Shown here: positions 1-6,513 of the stretch, piece after piece | How positions within the stretch are numbered: the stretch's first letter is position 1 | Layout of the letters: every line of letters begins with the position of its first letter | Assembly: GCA_002329125.1 (NCBI GenBank) | Contig: DCXX01000059.1 | Location: 1-10,733, forward strand | Length of the DNA: 10,733 nucleotides | DNA from: Fidelibacterota bacterium UBA2125 | GTDB lineage: Bacteria; Fidelibacterota; Marinisomatia; Marinisomatales; S15-B10 | Reading direction: 5' to 3' | Program-made: the position numbers and the translations under genes | Notes under the pieces: model-generated | The model's database searches: none | The model's input: the letters and a program-made list of their open reading frames with translations, nothing else | Told to the model about the DNA's origin: nothing

Positions 1-949
1 TTTGACAGCGGTCAATTTTGGTCTGGCTTCAGTGGGATCAGACCTCGGCGGCGGTGAGTTTGAATTGCTAACCCGTCCCAAGATCGCCCTGGTGGGTGGA
101 GAGACCACATCACCATACAGTTTTGGCAACATCTGGCACACGCTGGACGCCAGAATGAATATGAAAACATCGACACTAAGTTCCACATCATTAGCGGGGA
201 CTGATCTAGATAAATATAATGTGCTGATCCTTCCATCTACCTACGGTGGACCGAGAACCTACAAAAGGCTTCTTTCTGAAGGTGGGGTGACACATCTCCG
301 GGAATGGGTTGAAGACGGTGGTACCCTCATTGCCGTCGGCGCCGCGGCCGCTTTTGTGGCCGACAGCTCTGTTTCACTGGTGTCAGTCCGACAGAAACGG
401 CAGGTTCTAAACAAACTGGATGAATACACCAGTGCCCTTTCAATGTACCGACAGGCCGCATCCCCTACTGTGGATAGCCTGGCCGTGTGGGAGGGGAAAC
501 GACCTGAAAAAAGAAAAGAAGAATCTACAGAAAAGTTTGATTCAAAAACCGCCAAGAAAGCGGATAAACTAGCCAGACAGCTGTCACCGCAAGGGGTCAT
601 TATGCGTATTGATCTGGATGAAGAACACTGGCTTTCGTTCGGTTTGGGATCCGATGTCCCCATTATGGTGGACAACTCATACAGTTATGTTTCGAAAGAC
701 AATAGTGATGTGGCTGGTCGATTCGCTAATTATAATAATGTTAAAATCTCCGGGATTCTCTGGCCAGAAGCGCGAGAACGATGGGCAAATTCTGTCTACT
801 GTGCACGTGAATCCGTGGGCAAGGGGCAGGTGATTCTTTTTGCCACGGACCCCAACTTCAGGGCATATTTCTACGGTGGTGAGCGAATGCTGCTTAATGC
901 TATTCTCCTGGGGCCGGGATTCGGTACACGTCAAACAGTTGAATTCTAA
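1..949 (+). CDS. M14-family zinc carboxypeptidase, C-terminal part (5' end outside window)
   Basis: This is the 3' part of a gene that enters the window already open; no start codon is claimed, since the TTG at position 2 has no ribosome site in view. The visible 315 residues resemble the C-terminal half of large secreted M14 peptidases that carry a class I glutamine-amidotransferase-like domain. Near residue 27 an IALVGG strand begins the domain, followed by LILPSTYGG and WVEDGGTLIAVG, a flavodoxin-like pattern. The expected nucleophilic cysteine is absent (GAAAAF instead), so the domain is probably non-catalytic. A charged linker at about residues 160-190 precedes a second half containing GILWPEARER and GQVILFATDPNFRAYFYG, which I recall as typical of this carboxypeptidase group. 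The zinc-binding catalytic domain would lie upstream, so peptidase activity is inferred from family architecture. The next gene starts 20 bases downstream, suggesting co-transcription. Confidence 0.72.
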   Translation, partial: LTAVNFGLASVGSDLGGGEFELLTRPKIALVGGETTSPYSFGNIWHTLDARMNMKTSTLSSTSLAGTDLDKYNVLILPSTYGGPRTYKRLLSEGGVTHLREWVEDGGTLIAVGAAAAFVADSSVSLVSVRQKRQVLNKLDEYTSALSMYRQAASPTVDSLAVWEGKRPEKRKEESTEKFDSKTAKKADKLARQLSPQGVIMRIDLDEEHWLSFGLGSDVPIMVDNSYSYVSKDNSDVAGRFANYNNVKISGILWPEARERWANSVYCARESVGKGQVILFATDPNFRAYFYGGERMLLNAILLGPGFGTRQTVEF

Positions 950-956
950 CTAAATA

Positions 957-965
957 GAGAGGGGG
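957..965 (+). promoter_or_regulatory. Purine-rich ribosome binding site that supports a TTG start
   Basis: The run GAGAGGGGG contains a GAGG core seven bases before the TTG at 970. No ATG or GTG lies between the previous stop and the first transmembrane helix. The first internal ATG (1021) would remove the beginning of the conserved TM1, so this site decides for the TTG start. Confidence 0.55.
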
Positions 966-969
966 CAGT

Positions 970-2463
970 TTGGAACAGCGAGAATCTGAACAACGTTTTT
1001 CGTCAAGGTTAGCATTTCTTATGAGTGCACTGGGGATCGCCGTGGGAACAGGCAATATCTGGCGGTTCCCACGGATTGCCGCCACAAACGGCGGTGATGA
1101 AGGAGCTGGTGCATTTCTTGTGGCGTGGGTCATCTTCCTTTTCCTTTGGAGTATTCCTCTCATCATAGCTGAGTATATCATGGGGAGAAAATCCCGAAAA
1201 GGGACAGTGGGTGCTTTTGTTTCCCTTGTGGGAGGAAAGTTTGCCTGGATGGGTGGATTTGTTGGTTTGGTCACCACTGCCATCACGTTCTACTATTCTG
1301 TAGTGGTGGGATGGTGTATCTACTACTTCATTCAGATGTTGTCCCAGCCGCTCCCTGAAACGACTGAAGCATCCTGGTCGCTGTGGAACAATTACCAAGC
1401 AAGCGCTTTACCCTTGTTTTTTCATGGCATGGCTATGGCAGTAGGAGCGCTGGCCATCTGGCGGGGTGTTTCATCTATTGAAAAGGTCAACAAGGTGCTT
1501 ATTCCAACACTGTTAGCGATAGTTGTTCTTTCCGTAATTCGTGCTTTAACCTTGCCAGGTGCTTGGAATGGAGTGGCTTACCTTTTTACGCCCCAATGGA
1601 GCCAGCTTAGCAATCCCAAGCTATGGCTGGAAGCTTTGACCCAAAACGCTTGGGACACCGGTGCTGGATGGGGACTATTCCTCACCTATGCCATCTATAT
1701 CAGGCGCCGATACGGCATCGTAAAAAATGCATTTGTCACAGCTATCGGTAACAATATGGTGTCACTTCTTGCAGCCCTTATGGTGTTCGGTACTGTCTTT
1801 TCCATCCTCGGAATGGAAGGAAAGACCAGCGGTGAAATACTTGGTGTCATGAAAGAAAGCGGTCCCGCCGCTACCGGTCTCACTTTCATCTGGATGCCAC
1901 AGCTTTTTGCCAAAATGCCCATGGGGAAACTGCTGGCCATTCTCTTTTTTCTGGGACTCTCATTTGCCGGTTTTTCTTCACTCATCTCAATGATGGAGCT
2001 CACCAGCCGCAATCTTATTGATCTTGGTTTGAAAAGGAAAATGGCTATCGCTTGTGTGGCGGGTGTCAGTTATATCATGGGTATCCCCTCTGCAAAAAAT
2101 CTTGATTTGTTCGGGAATCAGGATTTTGTATGGGGAGTGGCACTCATGATATCCGGAATTTTTGTTGCTGTGGCAGTTATGCGGTACGGAGTTACAGTCC
2201 TGCGGGAAAAAGAGGTGTTGCAGAATAAAAATGACTGGGATTTGGGTGCGTGGTGGGACAAAAACATAAAATTTGTTGTCCCAATGCTCGGCATAGCACT
2301 CCTTATTTGGTGGCTATCTCTCTCAGCTACAGTCTATGCACCGGATGATTGGTATAATCCCTTATCGCCATATAGTGTTATGACATGCCTTGTTCAATGG
2401 GGTACTGTTCTGGCTGTTCTTTTGTGGCTGAACAGGTGGATGGCTGATCGGATACAGAGTTAA
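970..2463 (+). CDS. Sodium-dependent transporter, NSS/SNF family (LeuT fold)
   Basis: A 497-residue polytopic membrane protein, expected to import an amino acid or related solute with Na+. The family hallmark GTGNIWRFPR lies at residues 26-35 in TM1, followed by a TNGG motif and PLIIAEYIMGR. Set against LeuT from memory, A24 and N29 match the Na1 ligands A22 and N27, and R32 matches R30. N261 in TM7 matches N286. FAGFSS at 332-337 matches the Na2 site of TM8 (A351, T354, S355). TM6 is unusual: the usual FF(T/S)LS stretch is replaced by AWDTG (227-231), which puts Asp229 where LeuT has Thr254. The TNGG motif is followed by a short insertion (DEGA). These traits probably mark a subfamily with a different substrate, so none is named. 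The TTG start has a good upstream site. The gene lies 20 bases after the carboxypeptidase and 24 bases before the S9 hydrolase, consistent with one operon for peptide use. Confidence 0.9.
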   Translation: MEQRESEQRFSSRLAFLMSALGIAVGTGNIWRFPRIAATNGGDEGAGAFLVAWVIFLFLWSIPLIIAEYIMGRKSRKGTVGAFVSLVGGKFAWMGGFVGLVTTAITFYYSVVVGWCIYYFIQMLSQPLPETTEASWSLWNNYQASALPLFFHGMAMAVGALAIWRGVSSIEKVNKVLIPTLLAIVVLSVIRALTLPGAWNGVAYLFTPQWSQLSNPKLWLEALTQNAWDTGAGWGLFLTYAIYIRRRYGIVKNAFVTAIGNNMVSLLAALMVFGTVFSILGMEGKTSGEILGVMKESGPAATGLTFIWMPQLFAKMPMGKLLAILFFLGLSFAGFSSLISMMELTSRNLIDLGLKRKMAIACVAGVSYIMGIPSAKNLDLFGNQDFVWGVALMISGIFVAVAVMRYGVTVLREKEVLQNKNDWDLGAWWDKNIKFVVPMLGIALLIWWLSLSATVYAPDDWYNPLSPYSVMTCLVQWGTVLAVLLWLNRWMADRIQS

Positions 2464-2487
2464 ACCGATTAAACCAAGGAGGAGAAA

Positions 2488-3552
2488 ATGAATCATATCA
2501 TCCATTTCTTTCGATTGTTGATTGCTGTTGCTGTAATGATTTGTGTAATCCCGACGATGGCGCAGGAAAAAACACCACCAAATCTCAATGATATTAAATC
2601 TCAACTTGAGAAACAGAATGAATATCTTCACCACAAACTCGATCAAATCTCCCGCCAGGTAGATGATCTCATGTTTTTCCATAGCCTGGGAGATATTTCT
2701 GAGATTGATTTGGCCAGTATTACTGGCCCACCTTTGAAGCATCAGCCTAACCCTACAGCACAGGGTGCTAACAATCCATGGCGTTTTCGCGCTTATGTAT
2801 TCATTCCAAAAAATCTGAACAAAAGTAAAAAACAGCCTCTCGTTGTTCTGCCTCATGGCGGTGTTCACAGCAATTTCTCCTCAGGGTTCACCAATATCTT
2901 GCGTGAACTGCTGACACAAGGTTATACCATCGTGGCACCGGAGTACCGGGGGAGCACAGGTTACGGCCGTGGAACATATGAAGCTATTGATTACGGCGGA
3001 CTGGAGATAGAAGACACCTACGCTGCAAGGAATTATATGCTTGAGCGCTACAATTTTCTCGATCCGAAACGGGTCGGCATTGTCGGTTGGAGTCATGGTG
3101 GCCTCCACGCTTTGATGAATATTTTCGAACATGGCAATGATTATACCGTTGCTTATGCAGGTGTACCTGTGAGCGACCTCATTGCCCGCATGGGATATAA
3201 GACACAACGGTATCGCGATCTCTACTCTGTGGATTACCATATCGGGAAATCAGCCTATGAGGATGTGGAGGAGTATAAAAAGCGGTCACCTTCCTGGAAC
3301 ACGGAGAAATATGATGGTACACCGTTACTTATCCACACCAACACTAACGACGCCGACGTAAATGTTCTTGAGGTCGAACGTCTTATTCAGGCTCTTGAGG
3401 CAAACGGAAAAAAAGGTTTTGAGTACGAAATTTTTAAAGACATTCCCGGGGGACACTCCTTTGATAGAATGGATTTTGGCCAAGCGAGGGAGATAAGACT
3501 GAAGATCTGGAAATTTCTGGCTAAATATCTGAAGCCGGATAGTCCCATGTAA
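2488..3552 (+). CDS. Secreted S9-type alpha/beta hydrolase (prolyl oligopeptidase-like catalytic domain)
   Basis: A 354-residue exported serine hydrolase. Residues 1-26 form a Sec signal peptide with probable cleavage after TMA; Cys19 does not sit in a lipobox. Residues of about 34-63 (from DIKSQLEKQN to VDDL) look like a short coiled coil. The alpha/beta hydrolase domain follows: HGG oxyanion motif, YRGSTGYG, nucleophile elbow GWSHGG with Ser202, probable catalytic Asp288 (NDADV), and His323 in GGHSF. The order and the YRGSxGYG signature match the catalytic domain of family S9 peptidases (DPP/acylaminoacyl-peptidase type). There is no N-terminal beta-propeller, so substrate gating would differ from classical members. 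An esterase cannot be excluded. The start is firm: AAGGAGG at 2476-2482 lies five bases before the ATG. Its position after a carboxypeptidase and an amino-acid-type transporter suggests extracytoplasmic peptide breakdown. Confidence 0.85.
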   Translation: MNHIIHFFRLLIAVAVMICVIPTMAQEKTPPNLNDIKSQLEKQNEYLHHKLDQISRQVDDLMFFHSLGDISEIDLASITGPPLKHQPNPTAQGANNPWRFRAYVFIPKNLNKSKKQPLVVLPHGGVHSNFSSGFTNILRELLTQGYTIVAPEYRGSTGYGRGTYEAIDYGGLEIEDTYAARNYMLERYNFLDPKRVGIVGWSHGGLHALMNIFEHGNDYTVAYAGVPVSDLIARMGYKTQRYRDLYSVDYHIGKSAYEDVEEYKKRSPSWNTEKYDGTPLLIHTNTNDADVNVLEVERLIQALEANGKKGFEYEIFKDIPGGHSFDRMDFGQAREIRLKIWKFLAKYLKPDSPM

Positions 3553-3567
3553 TCGGATTTGATGTTC

Positions 3568-3596
3568 TTGAAAAAGTGGTTTCTCAGTTGTACACT
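3568..3596 (+). promoter_or_regulatory. Candidate sigma-70-type promoter for the PLP enzyme/RidA pair
   Basis: TTGAAA (3568-3573) is followed by a 17-base spacer and TACACT (3591-3596), five of six and four of six matches to the bacterial consensus. A transcript would start near 3603, leaving a short leader that contains the AGGAG ribosome site. It lies in the only clear gap (74 bases) within the plus-strand run 1-5377, so it could separate two transcription units. Consensus matching only; no start has been mapped. Confidence 0.4.
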
Positions 3597-3626
3597 CCAA
3601 GGAAATAAAATTTATAGGAGATTCTA

Positions 3627-4934
3627 ATGAAAACGATGGATCGAAGATCATTTATGGGAACGATTGGGAAACCGATGGCTGCTGCAGCTGCGGTTGCTGC
3701 CATAGAGCCGGCCCTCATGAACCGGGCTCTGGCGTCTGTAAGGGGGATTAAAGGAGACCCATCTGACATTGCAAAGGATGAATCATTCTGGTTTGAGATT
3801 CAGCAGGCGTATACCGCTGATCGTGGTATGATCAATCTTAACAATGGTGGCGTCAGCCCATCTCCGGCTGTTGTTCAGGAAGCGATGAAACGCCACCTCG
3901 ATTTTTCCAACACATCACCGGCTTATTCCATGTGGCGCATTCTGGAACCTCAGCGTGAACCTGTTCGGCGACGTCTGGCTCGTTTTCACGGCTGTGACAC
4001 GGAAGAGATTGCTCTCACCCGGAACGCTTCAGAAGGCCTTCAGATCTGCCAGAATGGCTTTGACTTTGAGCCCGGTGATGAAGTGCTCACCACGACCCAG
4101 GATTATGGGCGAATGATCAATACTTTCAAACAGAGGGAATGTAGAGATGGCATTGTTATGAAACAGTTCCAGATTCCTATTCCGGCGGAAGATGACGATG
4201 AAGTTGTTCGACTTTTTAAAAAGGGAATCACTTCCAAAACCAAACTGATTCTCATGTGCCATATGATCAACATTACGGGGCAGATTCTTCCTGTTAAGAA
4301 GATTACGAGAATGGCCAGAAAGAAAGGAATCCCGGTAATTGTAGACGGTGCCCACACTTTTGCCCATTTTGACTTTAATGCCGCGGACTTGGACTGTGAC
4401 TATTATGCCACCAGTCTTCATAAGTGGCTTTGTGCTCCTCACGGTACCGGCTTACTCTATGTTAAGAGGGACAAGATCGCCGATCTTTGGCCAATGCAGG
4501 CGCCTGGGCAGTGCGAACACGATGATATCCGCAAGTTTGAAGAGATAGGAACCCACCCGGCGGCAAACTATCTGGCCATAGGTGACGCCCTCACTTTTCA
4601 CCAGGGAATCGGTAGTAAGAACAAAGAAGCCAGGATGGTTTATCTTAGAAACAGATGGGCAAAACCGTTGCTGGAAAATGATAGGGTTAAACTACATACC
4701 AGCCTTAAACCTGGAAAAGCGTGCGGCATTGCCACAGTGCAGATTGAAGGGCTTGATACTTCAGATGTGGCATCCCATCTCTGGGACAAGTACCGGATTT
4801 TTGTTGTTCCCATCAAACACGCTGAATTTGAGGGGTGCAGAGTAACACCTCACGTCTATACCACAATTGAAGAGATTGACCGCTTTACAGATGCCATGAC
4901 AGATATTGTGAAAAACGGCGTCAGTAAGTCTTAG
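3627..4934 (+). CDS. Tat-exported class V aminotransferase-fold PLP enzyme (isopenicillin-N-epimerase/cysteine-desulfurase-like)
   Basis: A 435-residue fold-type I PLP enzyme. The N-terminus carries a Tat signal: DRRSFMG at residues 5-11, an alanine-rich hydrophobic stretch at 17-26, and probable cleavage after RALA (36). Tat export suits an enzyme that must fold around PLP before secretion. Motifs in order: NNGGVSPSP, SPAYSMW, TRNASEGLQ, the cofactor aspartate in VDGAH (Asp240, His243), and the Schiff-base lysine Lys266 in SLHKWLCAPHGTG. This pattern matches the branch that includes isopenicillin N epimerase and cysteine-desulfurase-like lyases; transaminase, epimerase or lyase activity cannot be told apart here. 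AGGAG at 3616-3620 lies six bases before the ATG. Its stop overlaps the start of the RidA-like gene by one base, so the two are probably translated together and act in sequence: RidA-type proteins clear enamines/imines released by PLP enzymes. Fold and export are well supported; the reaction is not known. Confidence 0.88.
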   Translation: MKTMDRRSFMGTIGKPMAAAAAVAAIEPALMNRALASVRGIKGDPSDIAKDESFWFEIQQAYTADRGMINLNNGGVSPSPAVVQEAMKRHLDFSNTSPAYSMWRILEPQREPVRRRLARFHGCDTEEIALTRNASEGLQICQNGFDFEPGDEVLTTTQDYGRMINTFKQRECRDGIVMKQFQIPIPAEDDDEVVRLFKKGITSKTKLILMCHMINITGQILPVKKITRMARKKGIPVIVDGAHTFAHFDFNAADLDCDYYATSLHKWLCAPHGTGLLYVKRDKIADLWPMQAPGQCEHDDIRKFEEIGTHPAANYLAIGDALTFHQGIGSKNKEARMVYLRNRWAKPLLENDRVKLHTSLKPGKACGIATVQIEGLDTSDVASHLWDKYRIFVVPIKHAEFEGCRVTPHVYTTIEEIDRFTDAMTDIVKNGVSKS

Positions 4935-5377
4935 TGCGACAGACAGCTGTATTGATTACCGCACTGGTCTTTTCGGCCTGTGCTGGCGGAGGTGGAAACA
5001 GGGAGGTTATTTCCACACCTGACGCCCCGGCTGCCATCGGTCCTTATTCCCAGGGTATACGTGTAGGGAACACACTTTACCTTGCGGGCCAGATTGCTCT
5101 TGATCCTGCTACGGGAAAATTGGTGGGAGGGGATATCGAAGCCCAGACCCACCGGGTGCTAAAGAACCTCGGTGCGGTGCTTAAGGCAGCTAGTTTTGAC
5201 TATTCAGATGTGGTGCAGGTCCAGGCGTATCTGGCGGATCTGAATGATTATAAAGCCATGAATGATATCTATGCCACCTACTTCAGTGCAAGCAAGCCTG
5301 CCCGTGCCGTAGTAGAGGCGGCCCGGATTCCACGGGATGCTCTCGTTGAAATTATGATGGTGGCGGTGAAGTCCTAG
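4934..5377 (+). CDS. RidA-family enamine/imine deaminase with lipoprotein signal
   Basis: A 147-residue protein whose residues of about 24-147 form a complete RidA (YjgF/YER057c/UK114) domain. Motifs are PAAIGPYSQ, LYLAGQIALDP, KPARAVVEAARIP and VEIMMVAV. Arg124 and Glu139 keep the spacing of the E. coli RidA residues Arg105 and Glu120, so the active site looks intact. RidA proteins hydrolyse 2-aminoacrylate-type enamines/imines to ketoacids and ammonia, and most are cytosolic. This one begins with a short signal ending in VFSAC, so Cys16 could be lipidated, and a GGGG stretch follows as a linker. Phenylalanine at the -3 position is less usual than leucine. The GTG start is forced: an in-frame TAA lies at 4925-4927 and the next methionine is at residue 109. 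It overlaps the preceding TAG by one base (TAGTG) without an obvious ribosome site, implying translational coupling to the PLP enzyme. Domain very sure; membrane anchoring probable. Confidence 0.9.
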   Translation: MRQTAVLITALVFSACAGGGGNREVISTPDAPAAIGPYSQGIRVGNTLYLAGQIALDPATGKLVGGDIEAQTHRVLKNLGAVLKAASFDYSDVVQVQAYLADLNDYKAMNDIYATYFSASKPARAVVEAARIPRDALVEIMMVAVKS

Positions 5378-5391
5378 ATTTAGATCTTCAC
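5366..5391. terminator. Hairpin across two convergent stop codons, possible bidirectional terminator
   Basis: GTGAAG (5366-5371) pairs with CTTCAC (5386-5391). Inside, CTA (5374-5376) pairs with TAG (5381-5383) around a GATT loop, leaving a 2x2 internal loop. The structure covers the stops of the RidA gene (5375-5377) and the minus-strand gene (5388-5390), which are only ten bases apart. No U-tract follows on either strand, so classical Rho-independent termination is not well supported. The placement still suggests a role in separating the convergent transcripts. Confidence 0.4.
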
Positions 5392-6371
5392 ATATCGACC
5401 CAAACACCGCCCCCTTTTTCCTTTGCCTGACTGTAGATATATTGTGCCGCCGCCACATCTTCAACGGCCATTCCCAGCGATTTGAACAGGGTGATCTCGT
5501 CCGATGACTGCCGTCCGTCAGCACCTCCTTCTAGTACCTCTCCTATTTCTCCCAGAATATGATCATGAGAAACTGCACCCTCAGAAAGAGGGATGAGAAA
5601 GTCACCAGCCTCATTGGTGGCCGATTCACGACTGTCCACATAGAGCTTTGAATTAACCACCGCCTCACTATCAAGCTCCCGTCTCTTTGCCATGCTGGAG
5701 CCCACAGCGTTGATGTGGGCGCCCGGAGATAGCCACGCCCCTTCTAGGATCGGCTCAGCGGCCGTGGTGACGGTGCAAACGATATGAGCATTGTCCACAG
5801 CGGTTTGCACATCATTTGAGACAGTTATATCTGTTGAAGACAGGTCTGAAAGCTCTTCTGCAAGTTTCTGGGCATTTTTGCTTGTCTGGCTCCAAATACG
5901 GACAGACTGAATATTTCTCGCTTCTGTCATGGCAGTAAAATGAGACCGGGCCTGAACGCCGGAGCCGAGGATGGCCAGTGTGGCTGCTTCTTTCCTGGCC
6001 AGCGTTTCCGTTGCAACGCCACTGGCAGCAGCTGTCCGGATGGCTGTTATCTCTATGGCGTCCATGATGGCCAGTGGATTACCGTGTTTGGCAGAAAAGA
6101 GAACCACCAACCCTTGATGAGAATCAAACTTTGTTTCACTTTCATTGTGAAAAACGGTGATAAGTTTACCAGCCAGTGCTTTTGAGGCACCATCATAGCC
6201 CGGCATGGGGGCCAGGATACCACCACTCCCCGGCACTTTCATCATGGTTCTAAGGGGCTGGACAGACTCGCCGCGGGAATAAGCCCGAAATGTGTTAGCT
6301 AGTACGTCCATACAAGCTCGCATGGGCAACAACTCTTTTATCTGCTGACGGTCGATGATGAGAACTTTCAT
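5388..6371 (-). CDS. Ornithine cyclodeaminase/mu-crystallin family NAD(P)-dependent enzyme
   Basis: A 327-residue cytoplasmic enzyme of the OCD/mu-crystallin family. Members include ornithine cyclodeaminase, archaeal alanine dehydrogenase and ketimine reductases; they form or reduce imines of amino acids using NAD(P). Lys69 (LAGKLITVFHNE) and Arg112 (ITAIRTAA) fall at the same numbers as the catalytic residues of Pseudomonas OCD. The dinucleotide-binding GSGVQA is at 136-141, and Asp234 in RRELD corresponds to OCD Asp228. The segment before RRELD reads SSMAK where many members have a proline, a minor difference. The start is supported by AAGGAG (6381-6386 on the plus strand) nine bases before the ATG. 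The gene is convergent to the RidA gene and divergent from the permease. Proximity to an imine deaminase and an amino-acid permease favours a role in amino-acid or ketimine turnover; the substrate cannot be read from sequence. Confidence 0.9.
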   Translation of the reverse strand: MKVLIIDRQQIKELLPMRACMDVLANTFRAYSRGESVQPLRTMMKVPGSGGILAPMPGYDGASKALAGKLITVFHNESETKFDSHQGLVVLFSAKHGNPLAIMDAIEITAIRTAAASGVATETLARKEAATLAILGSGVQARSHFTAMTEARNIQSVRIWSQTSKNAQKLAEELSDLSSTDITVSNDVQTAVDNAHIVCTVTTAAEPILEGAWLSPGAHINAVGSSMAKRRELDSEAVVNSKLYVDSRESATNEAGDFLIPLSEGAVSHDHILGEIGEVLEGGADGRQSSDEITLFKSLGMAVEDVAAAQYIYSQAKEKGGGVWVDM

Positions 6372-6424
6372 ATCCGCTGACTCCTTAATAACAGATTGCC
6401 AGGATCTCTGAGCATGACAGGCAT

Positions 6425-6453
6425 AAATTAGATATGCGATGTTTCCGCTCCAA
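6425..6453 (-). promoter_or_regulatory. Weak candidate promoter and overlapping palindrome upstream of the OCD-family gene
   Basis: Read on the minus strand, TTGGAG (6453-6448) is followed by a 17-base spacer and TAATTT (6430-6425). The match is weak, about three to four of six in each box. An interrupted palindrome, GCATA-7 bases-TATGC (6421-6437), covers the -10-like box, as an operator might. It lies in the 142-base region between divergent genes (6372-6513), which otherwise shows only the two candidate promoters and the OCD ribosome site. Confidence 0.25.
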
Positions 6454-6467
6454 TCTGTCTCCCTGTC

Positions 6468-6496
6468 TTGACTTTCGTCTGACGGGAAGGTAGTTT
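6468..6496 (+). promoter_or_regulatory. Candidate promoter for the permease/amidase operon
   Basis: TTGACT (6468-6473), five of six to the -35 consensus, is followed by a 17-base spacer and TAGTTT (6491-6496), three of six to the -10 consensus. Transcription would begin near 6503, only about ten bases before the ATG at 6514. This fits the absence of a recognisable ribosome site there and raises the possibility of a very short leader. Confidence 0.3.
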
Positions 6497-6513
6497 CGAC
6501 ACTTACTTTCCCT

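Noticed and set aside
259..675. Open frame of 138 codons on the minus strand
   Set aside because: Serine/arginine-rich low-complexity translation opposite a well-supported carboxypeptidase domain; no motif and no ribosome site.
2460..2475. Direct repeat TTAAACC-GA-TTAAACC around the transporter stop
   Set aside because: Seven bases repeated once in an AT-rich gap; easily due to chance and without further copies.
2362..2868. Open frame of 168 codons on the minus strand
   Set aside because: It lies opposite the transporter end and the S9 gene, has no recognisable domain or ribosome site, and spans a clear gene junction; taken as a chance open frame.
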